Below are positions 13,361-24,996 of a stretch of DNA of 64,000 nucleotides, piece by piece. Position 1 is the stretch's first letter. The number at the start of each line of letters is the position of its first letter. The translations under genes and the position numbers were made by a program. The notes under the pieces were generated by a model. The model did no database searches. It saw only the letters and a program-made list of their open reading frames with translations, and was not told the origin of the DNA. Source of the DNA: Akebia trifoliata (lineage: Eukaryota > Streptophyta > Magnoliopsida > Ranunculales > Lardizabalaceae); the NCBI GenBank assembly GCA_017979445.1, contig CM030710.1:13750248-13814247 (forward strand). Direction: 5' to 3'.

Positions 13361-14191
13361 GGGGGTGTTTATTTAACGCTGATTTCAGCACATAATGTTG
13401 AATACAATTCAGTTTCAGCAATCAGCACATTTGTTTACTCCACATTTTTAGCACTTATTACTGAAAAATAAGTTAAAAGCATTAAGTGAAGTTAGATTAC
13501 TTAATTTTTTTGCTAAAGCGGTAAGCACCGGTCTTTTTCAACACAGACAAGTATGCCCTTATACTTGAAATGATATTACCTCTTATGTCCTATGAATAAT
13601 GATATAAACACCCCACAAATTAATAAGGCAACCCACACCATATTTTCTCTCTCCTATTTTCTCTCTCATCTACGTATTTAAATAATATTAAATATTTCGA
13701 AAAAATAAAAGAGGACAGAGAAATTTTCTCTTTGCTTTTTTATTTTTTTGGAATATTTAATATTAATATTTAACGAAATATTTATATTTAATATTCTCAC
13801 TCTTTAATTTGAATTAATATTATTTTTTAATTTGAATTAAAAAATTTTAAAATTTACTTTTTAAATGATATGGAGGAGAGAATTTGTTCAGCTAGGTTCC
13901 CAAGAATTTCATTAAATTTAGTATTTTTTTAATAAATAATTTTTATTTTTAGATATTTTTAATAGTTTCCCTTTAAACATACAACTGTTGAAAATGGTAA
14001 TATAGTCAATTTACCAGTTTTCAGCATTAAGTAACAAACAGATTTATGTGATTACAACGCTTAATTTAATCAGTTCAGCACAATTCAGATCGGTAAATAG
14101 ACAATAATTTCAGCACTTAAATTCAGTGCTTATACAGTTTCAGCAATTATAATCATTCTGCACTTATTTGTTCAATTTAACAAACAGCACC
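13361..14191. mobile_element. Tourist-like (PIF/Harbinger) MITE, 831 bp, TSD TTA
   Basis: It is flanked by TTA at 13358-13360 and 14192-14194. The left end is GGGGGTGTTTATTTAAC. The right end, reverse-complemented, is GGTGCTGTTTGTTAAATTG, an imperfect inverted repeat. The related LTR copy B reads GTGTTAGTGTTTCGGGGG here without the insert, giving an empty site. The 3-bp TWA duplication is the known signature of PIF/Harbinger elements. It has no transposase frame, so it is non-autonomous. CAGCAC and TTTCAGCA motifs recur near both ends. Confidence 0.8.
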
Positions 14192-14214
14192 TTAGTGTTT
14201 TTGGGGGCGCCACA

Positions 14215-14362
14215 GAAACTCTAGAATCCTAATGTGCCAACTCATTAAGAAATCAAACGACCAAAATATAATATCTTTTAATTTGACATTCAGATCCTCG
14301 CATCTGTCATCAAGACTAGGTCTTGTTTTAGTTGCTTATATCCTCTGTCAAAGAGGGGTATT
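14215..14362 (+). mobile_element. End of element 3 interior and its polypurine tract
   Basis: The block ATTTGACATTCAGATCC through TCAAAGAGGGGTATT matches the reverse complement of 1085-1170 in element 1, including the purine tract at 14346-14362. It directly precedes an LTR start and so marks a plus-strand element. Confidence 0.65.
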
Positions 14363-14962
14363 TATAGACACCCTATTTTTGAACTAACTTGATTAATTAA
14401 TTCTTCAACTTGATTATGGCAGTTCCCAATGATGGACGAATATTCTAAAGCAAATAAACTTTAAAAACTACACTATACTAAGAATATATGACCCGAAACA
14501 TAGAAATTATCATTCTAGGACTAAAAGAAGTTTTATGATAAAAATCATGAAAAACTAATAAAATTACTAAAATGCCCCTCGTGGGATCCAAACCTATTTT
14601 ATGCTAAAAATTTATAAATAACTCAAACTAACATTTTCAATGAACTCCTTGCAAAAAATTGATACTGAAACATCTCAAAATATCGAAAAATGACATCCTA
14701 GTGTAAAATCCCTCTTTGAGGGTAAAATGATAATTTTACAATCCTAAAATTCAAAATTTTGAAATCAAAATTAAAAATCTTAATTAATGTAAAGTAAAAT
14801 CTTAATAGATCAAATTGAAATTATAAATAAATAAATACAATTAATTAAGCCCATGGATAATTTCAAATGACGACCATTTATTTAGTGGGACCCACTTAAC
14901 TTTTAATTAAAGAACCTTCCGCTAAGGGGGTTTTTCAAAATTAAAAAAATGTAATTCCATGT
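14363..14962 (+). mobile_element. 3' LTR of element 3, first part
   Basis: It starts TATAGACACCC (a mutated TGTAGACACC) right after the purine tract. It follows the reverse complement of 8003-9618, including CCCAATGATGGACGAATATTCTAA-like sequence. It stops abruptly at 14962 where the 23.8-kb element begins, and resumes at 38733. Confidence 0.75.
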
Positions 14963-17305
14963 TGTAGATACGTGATTTTCGTCGTTACGATGACCACATC
15001 AACGATGGATTGGAGTCGTCACCATTCATGTTGTAAGTGGGTGTGAATGGTCACCCGATGCACATTTTTCAAAAAAATTATCATTTTTGACATTAGTGAC
15101 TCGCAATGGATAGGGAACTAATCGAACCTAAGGATTCGGGTAAGCGACTCGATTGGAAAAAAGGGAAGGTGTTAGGCACCCTTTTCTCCCTGCCAAGTGA
15201 CGGTAACCTCTACACAACTCGGTCATTTGATAATAATAAAAAAAAAGAAATTAAAAGTGCCACGTGTGTGCATTTTGTACCCTAGATAAGGATTCATTTT
15301 TTACTTGATCGTAGGGTCATTTCATTGATGGAAATGACCCTTATGAATCATTAACCTTGAGGTCCACTCATTTAAAATAAAAAAAAGAAAATAAGGGGAT
15401 ATTAGAAGATGGAGAAAGAGAAGATAGAGAGAGAGAAAGGGGGGTATGCTTCGAACCCACCTTGTACTCTTGACCTTCTTTTCTTCTTCTTCTTCTTCTT
15501 CTTTTTTGAATTCTCTTGAGTCCTTAGTGAGTTGAGAGTGAAACTTTCCTTTTTTAGAATATGTTATGAAAGAGTAGTAAGAAGGAGTAGAGAGAGTAGA
15601 TTTTTTTCTTAGGGAGACTTGGTAACCATTTTTGAAAAGAGGGGAGGGGTATTTATAGTGTTTAGAAGATGGTTTGAGGGTATAATGGGGTGAAGAATTG
15701 GGAGAATAGATAATGGCATGAGTATTTGAAGTAAAGGGTATGAAATTTTAAGTGTAAGTGAGGGTAGTTATGTAAATGAGGGAAATGGGTTGTATTTTAA
15801 CCCAAATAGTTTGGGTCCTACCCAAATCCATTTAGGTAGAGTGTTTAGTAGGGTGAGATGAGTGATGGTTGATGGGGGGAGTGGGGGTGTAAGAGGGTTG
15901 TTTGGAGAATGAGTGTTAGGTTGATTGTAGAGATGAGGTGTTTAGATTTAGGAGAATGGATTGTGTAAGAGGTGGGTATATTGATTTTTGGGAGGAGAAA
16001 GGAGATGATGCCATGTGGCAATCATGATGAGAGGGTGTGGTGATGAGATTGGTTTATTGGTTGATGGTGGTTGTTTGATTAGAGAGAGAAATATAGGTTA
16101 GTTAGTTGATTATGAGAGAAGTATAGGTTGAGGTGATTTTATTAGAGTGTTTTAAGGAAGATGATGGGTAGAGATATGGGTGGTGATGTGGGTGGTTGAT
16201 GATGTTAGATAATGGTGATGGATTAGGGTATGGGTTGAGGTGTGGGTGGTTGATGATGTTAGATAATGGTGATGGATTAGGGTATGGGTTGAAGTGTGGG
16301 TGGTTGATGATGTTAGAGGATGGGGATAGGTTAGGTTAGGGTAGGGTATGGGTTGAGGTGATTTTGGAGGAAAGGTGATGTGTTTGGTTGATTTTTTTTA
16401 GAGAATGATGATGGAGGTAGGTGATGAAGGAGGTGAAGGGTGGTGATGACATGTGTCATCTTTTGATGTTGAGAAGGTGATTGGTTGATATGGGTAATGG
16501 GTAATGGGTTAAGGTTGTGGCTTAGGTAATGAGTTGGATATGGGTGATAGTTAGTGGGTTTTTAGTGTATTGGGCTTGGGTTTAAGAGGGTTGTGGGATA
16601 TTTTGGTTTGGATAAGGTTTGTTTGTGGGTTGAATTTTTGAGGGTGGATTCATTTTAGGTGGTGTGGAATTGATTTTGGGTTGAGGGCAATGTTAGAAAT
16701 TATTTTAGGAAATGAGTAAAGGTTTGTGGCCTCGAATGGGCTTAGGTGTTTGCGGATTTCGAGGTGGAGCGGTGGAGGGTGGATGATGGGTTGGCATCCC
16801 AAGTCTCCTTATTTTTTAATTTATTAATTTTTTGAGATTTTTGTAGTCATCGATTTGATCAAAAATGCCACATGTTTGGCGATTTGGGCCTATTGGGCCC
16901 GTTGGAGAGTTTTATTGATTTTTTTTTATGTAAGCGTGGAGCGGTGAAGGTTGGGACAACGTAGGATGAGTCCGGTCCCTTTGATGGGTCCCTTAGACCA
17001 TTGGGTGGTTTTAAGGGCCTCGGTTAAATCAAAATTATCATTTTTTTAGCGTTTTGGGCCTTAGACGCCCATTGGCTTATTTTGTTGGAAAGTAGGCATT
17101 TTGCGTGGAGCGGGATAGATGGGAACATGCCAAATCTTTTTTGTGGACCTACTAACCTATTGAGAGGTGTTAGAGGCTTTGATTTGTCAAAAAAATGTCA
17201 AATTTTATTACTTTGCGCCTTCGAGGCCCGTTGGCCAAATTTATCGGAAAATCATTTTTTTTGGGCCCTTTCGAGTGAGGGCCTGTTCAAATTGGGGTGT
17301 CTACA
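14963..17305 (-). mobile_element. 3' LTR of the 23.8-kb element, 2343 bp
   Basis: Nearly identical to 36715-38660 over most of its length. It has a minus-strand TATA box (15651-15657), a (CTT)n run near 15480-15505, and a G-rich, C-poor minisatellite near 16150-16330 with three copies of about 63 bp; the other LTR has two. Its last 350 bp (16956-17305) are absent from the other LTR. No gene is seen. Confidence 0.88.
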
Positions 17306-17321
17306 GCTGCCCTTCTTTGCA
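17306..17321 (-). other. Polypurine tract of the 23.8-kb element
   Basis: On the minus strand the tract reads TGCAAAGAAGGGCAGC immediately before the LTR start TGTAGACAC. It confirms that this LTR is the 3' one. Confidence 0.78.
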
Positions 17322-17675
17322 GGAATTACGTGTAAAGAACTACAAAGAATAGACTAAACCCCTATTTGTACGGGCCAGGCGAAATTTTGTCAAACATGAC
17401 TTCGAATTACCAGTCGAATTGATGACTTTTGTAGAAAATGGTTACTCAAGCACGGGGTCTAACAAAGTTACCTTATTGATTCCTTGATCTCGATTGCGCG
17501 GAACTCGTGTGAGATCTCGGATTTGATGAAGGTTTAGTGATTTTTGAAATTTGGGTATCTCTCGGTCGTGTTTTAACAAATCGAAATTGAGTGCAACTCG
17601 AAAGGATTTTTGAAAATTTTCTGATTTTTTTGGTTTTTTTATTTTTTGATTTTTTTGATTTTTGATTTTTGACTG

Positions 17676-17851
17676 ATCCGTGCTCGAGGCACGGATATTT
17701 CTTGATTCACTTTCATCCGTGTTTGAGGCACGGATGGCTCTTGATTCCATTTCATCCGTGTTTAAGGCACGGATTGTAATTCTATCTCCTTCACCCGTAT
17801 TTGGAGCACGGATTAAGCTGTTTGGGCTTTATCCGTACTAGTAACATGGAC
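17676..17851 (+). promoter_or_regulatory. Palindromic repeat array 1, five units
   Basis: The 21-bp palindrome ATCCGTG(N7)CACGGAT starts at 17676, 17715, 17754, 17793 and 17831, spacing 39, 39, 39 and 38. The first three arms are perfect and the last two degenerate. Spacers are T-rich and similar to one another. The array ends GGACCAG, as do the arrays at 23051 and 35760. It is followed by a pyrimidine-rich leader-like stretch. A regulatory role for the downstream PMD gene is inferred from position. Confidence 0.75.
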
Positions 17852-17879
17852 CAGTACAAATTTCAAACAGTTAAAGCCT

Positions 17880-18111
17880 GCACGCCCTTTCATTTTCAAT
17901 TTCTTCTTCGTTTTCTTTGGTTTCTCTTCGATTCTCTGGCGATTTCTCTCCTTTTTCTGACGATTTTCCTCCCATTCACTTCATTTCCTTCTTGCTTTCA
18001 TTGATTTGGGCATTGACAAGATCGTTGGGACGATTTGGAGCGCGTGCTGCCTTATTTGGACGTTTAAAGCCTTGAAATCTTTGTGAATGGGCCACACAAT
18101 TTCCTGTCAAG
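17880..18111 (+). promoter_or_regulatory. Pyrimidine-rich leader of the PMD unit
   Basis: A CT-rich stretch with TTCTTCTTC, TCTCTCC and TTTCCTTC, the composition of plant 5' leaders and Y-patch promoters, follows array 1. It ends at AAG|GTGAGT (donor GT at 18112). No TATA box is seen between the array and this leader. Role inferred. Confidence 0.5.
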
Positions 18112-19903
18112 GTGAGTCGTTGATTTCTTTCTTATCTTTGTTCATTTTATAGCATGAAGATTGCCTTTTGAATTTGCCTATTTGCATGTATGCCCAAAAC
18201 ACAAACGCTTCCTTTTGCTATCTTTGTTAGGTTCATTTCTGATTTTTGATGACAATTTTGAGCATTTGAGATTAACACTCCCCCTTTTAGACGTAATAGT
18301 GTATTGCCTTTTATTATTAATTGTTGCCGCCTTGTTCTGCCCATTTTCTTAACTATTTGATTGATATTGCGTTACTCGGTGGGCCTTGGGTGCATGCACT
18401 GTTGATGGTGGTGGATTTGTGAAACTTAAGGATTTGTAGGATTGTTTTGGAGGGGGATTCCCAGGATGTTTGGGAATTTAGAGACGATGCGTGGTTTTGG
18501 ATGGGTTGTTTGGGGGTGGATGGCTTTGTGGGTATTGTTTCGGATGGTAGATTTTGCCGGGTGTGTTTCGAATAGTGGGTGGCAACCTAACTCGGAAGAG
18601 GTAGCTCGAATTTTATGATGGGCTGACTGGGCTTCTTCGAATAGTTGAGGGATCAGACTAGGTTAGGATACATGGGGTGAAAGGGGTTGTTTTGGGGATT
18701 GAACGAGATGGTCATGGGTTTTTAAGGAGGCCTGGGACTGTTTCGAGAGTTTTGGATTGTTTGGATGGGAGCTTTGCTTTCGATGATGGATTGATGATTG
18801 GGAGGTTTGTTGGGTAACGATGGTGAGTATGAGGTGATTTTATGGGTTGATAGGATGACTTAGGTGTTGTTTGTGGTGAGAACTGTCATGGTTTAGGGGT
18901 TGTTAGGAGCGGAAGTGGGACACTGTTTGGGTTAAGATTTTGGGGTTGTTTTAGGCCGTCAACAAGATTGTTTTGGGTGGGCAGCGGGGTGGTTTGGGTG
19001 TTGGCTTTGTGGTGGGGATTGGCATGGTTTAAAGACAGATTTGAGGGTTGTCTGAGTTGGCCTATGCTGAACCATTTGGGTGAGTTAATTTTCCCTTATT
19101 TTAGCATGCTATAAGTTTTAAAGACATTTGTTTATCATGTTTGCTCTCGCTTTTTTATGCCTCCTTCTTTCCTTTTACCTCATTGTGAATATTTTGGTTT
19201 GCTACCCATGCCTTGCTTGCTTAAAATATACTCGTTTTTGTTTTGCTTCGGGCATGCACTTTCTTTCTTTTCCTTGAACGGTTCCCTGGCCAAATGGGTG
19301 TGAGTTGGGTGGACCGGTTTGGCTAGGTTTGCCCGAATTAGGTTGGGTTAACAAGGTTGGCTGGCATTTACTAGGTGGACTGAGGTTAGACTAGGTTGAC
19401 TGAGTTGGATAGGTTGGTTTGGTTGACTAGGTTGAGTGGGTTGACTGGATTTAATAGGTTTAACTGGGTTTGATTCGGATAGGCTAGGTTTGACTTAGAT
19501 TGATCGGGTTTGACTGGGATTAGATGGGTTTGACTGGGTTTAATAGGTTTAGACTCGGATGGGCTAGGTTTGACTAAGTTTGATAGGCTTGACTGAGTTG
19601 ACTAAGTTGGATAGGTTCGACTCAGACGGGATAGTTTTGACTTAGATTTGGATAGTTTTGACTGAGTCAACTGGGTTGATTGGGTCGAACTGAGTTGGCT
19701 ATGGTTGACTTTTACTTGAATGGGTTGACTAGGTTTGGTCGAGCTTGACTGAGTTGGGTAAGTTTGACTCAGATGGTTTGGGTAGGTTTGACTTAGATTT
19801 GACTGGGTTTGACTGAATTGGGTAGGTTTGACTCAGACAGCTTCATCAGGATACACGATCATAGGATTTTTGCATTGTTGATCGATCATATGGCGACTTA
19901 CAG
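18112..19903 (+). other. Probable 5'-UTR intron of the PMD unit
   Basis: A strong donor (AAG|GTGAGT) opens it and ACTTACAG|ATG closes it at 19903, so the first codon of the downstream frame begins directly at the acceptor. The interval is G-rich and C-poor with no convincing coding frame; its right part is the repeat at 19310-19840. Confidence 0.5.
19310..19840. repeat. Degenerate 15-20 bp repeat (GGTTTGACTNRG)
   Basis: Dozens of imperfect units built on GGTTTGACTGGG, GGTTTGACTTAG and GGTTGACTGAGTT. Unit length is irregular. It lies inside the probable intron upstream of the PMD frame. Confidence 0.8.
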
Positions 19904-22529
19904 ATGGGTAGAGAGCGGAGGAGCCGAGTGGCGAGACATTCTTCTGATGAGGAGGAGGAGGAGGCGAGGCCTAGGACCCGGGCTTGCTTTGCTTTGGGAT
20001 CTGGGTTGGCGACAGAGTACGGTTGGCCGAGGCAGCCTTTACGAAGACCTAACTCGTCTTTAGTGGCCGATTCTTCTTCGGGTAGCCGAGCAGAGGAGGC
20101 CAGTAGTTCTCGGAGTGGTCCGGCTGAGGACCTCCCCAGCAGTAGTGGTGGTAGAGGTAGACGTGGTGGTCGAAGCCGGACTGATCGGGCCGTAGGTGCC
20201 AGCAGGGTAAGTCGTGAGGCTCCCAAGGTGGAGATCCCTACAGAGGAAAGCGAGAGGGTCCCAGATACCTCTCTTCTTCATGGATTGGGGAGGCATGTCT
20301 CCATGTTGGTTCGTTTGGACATCCTACCCCTTATCCTTCAGCCAGCTTCCGAGGGAGATGGAACGCATTTCTTGCTACTGCTGCCCTATTTTCAGACGAT
20401 ATCAGGACACAGTTTGCCACAGTGGGCTTTGGAGCCTTCTTGCAGATACCAGCTTTCAGAACAGATAGACCTCTATTTCTAGCCATGATAGAGAGGTGGT
20501 TCCCAGCGACTCATTCTTTTCATATGCCGAAGGTTGAGATTGGCATTCGGCCTTCCGATTTTGTAGCGATTACGGGCATTGCTATGGATAGGGAGCCTCT
20601 GCCCCTTGCCATGATGTCCGTCCAGGAGGTAGGCGAGCTGTTAGGCATCACCAAAGTCCCTGCCTCTATGGTGGGGAAGATGGGACGTGTTAGCACCGAG
20701 GTTTTGATGGGGCTTTTGCTGATAGAGGGAGAGGACGGAGCTCCCCCTACTTATAGAGAGAGATCGGCCCGCTTCGGTGACCGTGATGTCGATATCATTT
20801 TTCGGATCTGCTTTCTCCTTCTTATTGGTAGCTGCTTTTTTTTTTAGGAAGATTCTTCAGTTTCTACCACTTTCCTCTCGGTCATGCTTGACATTGACCA
20901 TATCAGTGACTTTGACTGGGGGAGTCTGATTTATGGGACCATTCTCGCTGGTCTGGACCGAGTAGTTGAGGGCATCACTGCGCCTCGTGGAGCTGGCATC
21001 TCCACTCGATTTTTCTAGCACTTTATTGAGGTGAACTAGATTCTGACTTCATTTCCATATCTGATTCTCATTCTATTTCTCGTCTGACGCCTCATCTTCT
21101 TCTTTAGATTTTCGTTCATGTCTACTTTCCCTTTTATCTACCCACCTGTCGACATCCAGACTAGGGTTATCCATTAGGAACTTTTTGGGCCACGAAAGAT
21201 ATCAGGGCTATTCGGAATAGCCTTAGGAGTGCCCGGGCCCATATTGATCGATGTCGACTCCAAGATGTGAGTATTCTAGCCCTTGTTTAGTTCTTTTATT
21301 CTTGCAATTATCTGTGCCCGTTATCTGATCCTCTCTTTTGCAGATTTTTTCGGTCACTTTGCGAGACCTCCCTCGCACTGTCAGCTGGAGGCAGGAAGTG
21401 AGGAACGCTTATCGACGTAACACCAGGCGACAGCACTACCCCTTCTTTATTGGCGAGCAGAGGTACACATTCTACCTAGGGGAAAGCTTGTTTTTCTAGC
21501 ACGATGGGCGTCTTCGTATTCCTGTCCCTCCACCTGAGCCCATCTCGGGGGTTATGACGGTAGAGGAGTATCTCGTCCAGGCAAGGGACGTAGATATTGC
21601 TGGGTTGGTGTGATGGGGTGACTATCAAGCATGGTTCTGAGAGGCGTCCATTGGATGCATCATGCCTGCGGTCACTACCCGTGCTGGGATCACAGAGATA
21701 GGAGGGGTCTTGCTGCAGGAGCATGCTGTCACAGTATACATTCCATCCTTGTCTCTTTTATGTAGAACTCTTAGTTTCTCATTATTCTCATTTGTTTGTT
21801 ATTTTTGCTTTCAGGCCGATGATCTTCGTCGTCTCCACGAGGGTTATGATGTGATTGAGGCTCAGGCAGCGAGAGCCGTGGAGATGGAGAACAGATGGAG
21901 GGCCTCTTAGGCGGAGGTGGAAGAGCAGGCTGCTCACATCGAGGAGCAGGCTCCTCGCATCGAGAAGCAGGCTCCTCGCATCAAGGAGCAGGAGACTCGT
22001 CTCGAGGCGTAGGCGGCCAGGATCAAGGAGTTAGAGCTGGAGATGGCGCTGCGAGAGTCACGTCTGCAGGTTGAGATGGCATGCTGTTTCCATTTTCTTT
22101 CTTTTCACAGATTGCATTATGTTCTGATTGATTTCTTTATGTGATCTTCTTAGGACTATCATCGACGCCGAGACGGAATGAGCACCTCTGCATGGCCTCC
22201 GACACCTCCTAGGGTATGTATTTACATTTAGTTGTTCGTTTCCTTGCATATTGTATATATTTCTACCTGTGTTCTAATCTGTTTTGTTTCTTCCTTTTAA
22301 GGCTTCCCCCTCCACTGGCCCTCCTGTCCCTGGTACTAATCTCGCAGATACCACCGAGTAGGATGCTGCCCTGGACGCTGAACTTTTCTTCACGGATTCG
22401 GAGGGACGGCTGTGGATGCACGGCCTACTTTCTTCCTCGGTGTCTGGCTCGGGTGTAGTGGTTGGATCTTCCTTTAGAGCGATCCCAGAGACTCAGAGTG
22501 CCCGAGATGATGCTCCCCCCTCGACTTAA
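19904..22529 (+). pseudogene. Plant mobile domain (PMD) protein gene, antisense to gag-pol, broken
   Basis: ATG 19904 directly follows a splice acceptor. The N-terminus is basic and acidic low complexity (DEEEEEARPRTR, then Ser/Gly/Arg-rich). DTSLLHGLGRHVSML follows in the first frame. A one-base shift between about 20320 and 20395 leads to the PMD core: GFGAFLQIPAFRTDRPLFLA, ERWFPATHSFHMP, IRPSDFVAITGIAM. After a stop at 20847 the same frame resumes with DIDHISDFDWGSLIYGTI. The 3' third (21800-22070) is a coiled coil with repeated EEQAPRIEKQAPRIK-type units, broken by stops and intron-like gaps; the last frame ends DDAPPST. PMD is known in host proteins of the MAIL1/MAIN group and in transposable elements. 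Its role here is unknown. Confidence 0.75.
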
Positions 22530-23050
22530 TCTTTTGATATACCTTATAAGCAAACAGACATTGTATATTAATTTCTCTTGGATATTGTATGTAAACATTT
22601 CTAACTTTTGTATATATGGGTGTTTATGTTTGCATATTTCCCTGTGTTTGTCATATCATTATGATCATATGTGCAATTGGTTCGAGCTCCAACGAGCTTC
22701 TTGGGTGTAATGTCAATCATCAGGGCTTTTGAGCCCTGTTCGAGTGTTGGTGAGCTTATGGACGGGTAAAGGGTGTGATGTCCCAAGGGCCCTTCGAGTG
22801 TGGTCTTTGAGTGGTGTGAGTCACTTGAGATCCATGGTGAGTAAGGTGGTCCTTTGAGGTCTGATTTGGCCCAACATGATCTTGGCGAGTTCCTACGTGC
22901 CCAGTATGTATTTTGAGAGTTTTGAGTGCACCTATCGAGCACTTTGGAATTCTTATCATTTCCACATGATTTCAAGGATATCAAGTCCTGAGATAACCAT
23001 TACGTAATCAAAATCTCAAATGACTCAGCATCCCAAGCTTAAATGTTCTG
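22530..23050 (+). other. Gap between the two antisense genes
   Basis: About 520 bases with no supported gene: probable 3' UTR of the PMD unit, then sequence leading into array 2. It includes TTACGTAATC and TGACTCAGCA near 23003-23030, which resemble bZIP-type sites, but nothing tests that. Confidence 0.4.
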
Positions 23051-23263
23051 GTCCGTGTTCTCAACACGGATAGCCTTTCCCAGGTTTTATCCTTGCCCGG
23101 AGCACGGATGAGTCATTTTTTGCTTTTATCCGTGCCTTAAGCACGGATGAGTCATATTTTACTTCATCCGTGCTCCCAACACGGACGAGTTAAAGTTGAT
23201 TTTATCCATGTTTTGGGCATAGATCACTTGTCATTTGTCTTTATCCGTGTTTCAAACACTGAC
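23051..23263 (+). promoter_or_regulatory. Palindromic repeat array 2, six units
   Basis: Units start at 23051, 23089, 23128, 23166, 23204 and 23243, spacing 38-39. The clearest is ATCCGTGCCTTAAGCACGGAT. Spacers share GAGTCATTTT(N)CTTTT. The array opens CTGGTCCGTG, as does array 3, and ends TGACCAG. It lies about 140 bp before the start codon of the DUF7745-like gene, separated only by a CT-rich leader, the best positional evidence that these arrays are upstream regulatory or leader elements. Confidence 0.8.
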
Positions 23264-23405
23264 CAGTATGTTTTGCTTTTCACTTTGAGCCTATTTCACC
23301 ATTGGTTTTGTCCTAGCTTTTCATTTTCACGCTTTTACTTCCCTTTTTTCACATTTGGCCGATTTTTTCACCCTCCTTCGTCCTTCAAACTTCTCTTCAA
23401 GCTTC

Positions 23406-24996
23406 ATGGAGGTGCTTTCTACTTTTCCCAACTTGAAAAGGTATGGCATTGTTGATTCTTTTTTGAGTAGTTGGATAGATTGCATGGATAATGATGATAA
23501 GACCCAATAGTGTTTGAATAAGTTGGGATTCACTCTTTCTTTGCCCAAGGTTCCATTGCAATGGAGCTTGATTGAGGCCATGTTGGGGTATTGGATCCCT
23601 GAGCTTAATCTTTTTTGGTTTGGGGTGCATGAAATGACTCCCACCATCGAGGAGTTTGAAGTGTTGTTAGGGCTTGAGATATCAGGCCCCGTTGTGATTC
23701 CACCATTATGTGATGGATTCCGAAGTGAGGCTTCCGATTTCTTGGGGATAAGCCGCAAGTTTTGAAGATTCCGGATGGTGGATCAATTTTGAAGGCAATG
23801 TCCCAGTCTTTCTTGATTGAACGCCTCATGGATCCCTCGAAGCCATTGATTCATTTTAATGCTCTCACTTTGATTGTAGTGAGTCAACTCCTGTTTCCAA
23901 GTGGTGGAGACATCATAGACCTTTCTCTCATTCACGTGATTCAACAAATCCGGGAGGGATGCTGGTTGGCACCGATGCTTTTGAGCGAGATGTTCCAATC
24001 CCTCACGCTTGTTCTTCTGGTCGTGATTGGATTTTTTGAGGATGTGCTCCCCTCCTACAGGTAAATTCAAAATTTAGTTTAGATTTAAACTTGAATTTAC
24101 TAGTTTCCAAAGTTTAGAATGCTCCTGTTATTGTAGCTCTGGTTTATGGGTCATCTAGCTTCAACTGAAGTGGTTAGTCGCCCATTTTGCATTAATGCTG
24201 ATCTTATACTCATGATGTAGAGGCGAGTTGCTCCCTTCATCTCGGGTGGCAAAGAAGAATGGTATTCTTTTATTGGTAACCTTGATCATGAGGAAGTGAG
24301 GTGGGTCGGTGCCTTCCAACCTCGAGGGTCCTCCTTGATTGCATTTGATGGTGCCCGTTTCCTTGTTTTGATCGATCTTCACGAGGCAACACATTATGTA
24401 CCACTTCAGGTTTTTCGTCAATTTGGCTATGATCAGGGTGTGCTCATCCCTGAGAATTTCAATGAGTTGGTTGGTCCGTTGTCGACTGCACTTTTGAGTC
24501 GACTCAAAAAAGAATGGGGTCGGGTTGAGGTTCTGAGTCAACCATCTCTGCAGCACACCAATTCTCGACATACTTTCATTGGATTCGAGAGCTCATCTCT
24601 GGGAAACCATCAGTGTCGATAGTTTCCCGAACACGTCCTGGTGCTTCATCCTTCTTTGATTATCAAGATCGAGTGGAGGAGTCTCAGACTGATCATCGTC
24701 GAATTCAGGCTATCTGGTTCAAATCTGAGAAGAAGATACAGAAAGAGATTGCTCGGTTGACATCTGCCCTTGCCTAGTCTGGATCTAGTGATGGTAGTGA
24801 AGTGGCTAGGCTTCGAGTCGAAGTTGCTGAGTTGAGGGATCGACTTGCCCAGTGTCCTCATTTTGAGGATTTTACAGCATATTTGGTGAGTAGTGATGCT
24901 TCAGATGCCGAGAAAGTGATGATGAGTCAGGCTGCCCGGATTCGTGCCTTGGAAGAAATCCTTGACTTTTTTTTCATTTCTCACCACGATGTTTGA
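23406..24996 (+). pseudogene. DUF7745-like protein gene, antisense to gag-pol, broken
   Basis: ATG 23406 follows a CT-rich leader. The product begins MEVLSTFPNL, with an in-frame TAG at about codon 35, then YWIPELNLFWFGVHEMTPT and IEEFEVLLGL, the pattern of a plant retroelement-associated domain I recognise as DUF7745-like. A frame change near 23760 leads to ALTLIVVSQLLFPSGGD. A likely 76-nt intron (24061-24136, CAG|GTAAAT to TTGTAG) follows; phases do not match as read, so an indel is near. The next part has WFMGHLAS, then VPLQVFRQFGYDQGV. The C-terminus (24700-24996) is a probable coiled coil, VARLRVEVAELRDRLAQ, with one TAG before it. Function unknown; a PMD relative is the main alternative. 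Confidence 0.65.

Larger units (their letters stand above)
10414..14214 (+). mobile_element. Chromovirus-type solo LTR (copy A) carrying a MITE
   Basis: It starts TGTAATACCCCAAG with the TATCTCGAGGAAAAAT block typical of this LTR family and ends GGGGGCGCCACA. It aligns along its length with the LTR at 42906-45727: the ATTGGATTC block, TATA box (TATATAAA, 10997-11004), and the GTTACTCACC block near 12970. Without the 831-bp MITE it is about 2.97 kb. No polypurine tract precedes it and no primer site follows. Flanking 5-mers (AAAAT, GAAAC) do not form a clear duplication, so 'solo' is inferred from resumption of element 3 on the right. Confidence 0.75.

Noticed and set aside
19846..20226. 126-codon minus-strand frame, Pro/Leu/Arg/Ser-rich
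   Set aside because: It is the reverse of the low-complexity N-terminus of the PMD frame, which continues into a recognisable domain on the plus strand.
20206..20244. 39-nt intron in the PMD frame (CAGCAG|GTAAGT to CTACAG)
   Set aside because: The donor is excellent, but 39 nt is too short for plant splicing, and the frame before and after needs an indel anyway.
20214..20468. 84-codon plus-strand frame rich in Trp and Cys overlapping the PMD gene
   Set aside because: It is a third-frame reading; the other two frames carry the PMD pattern on either side of a shift.
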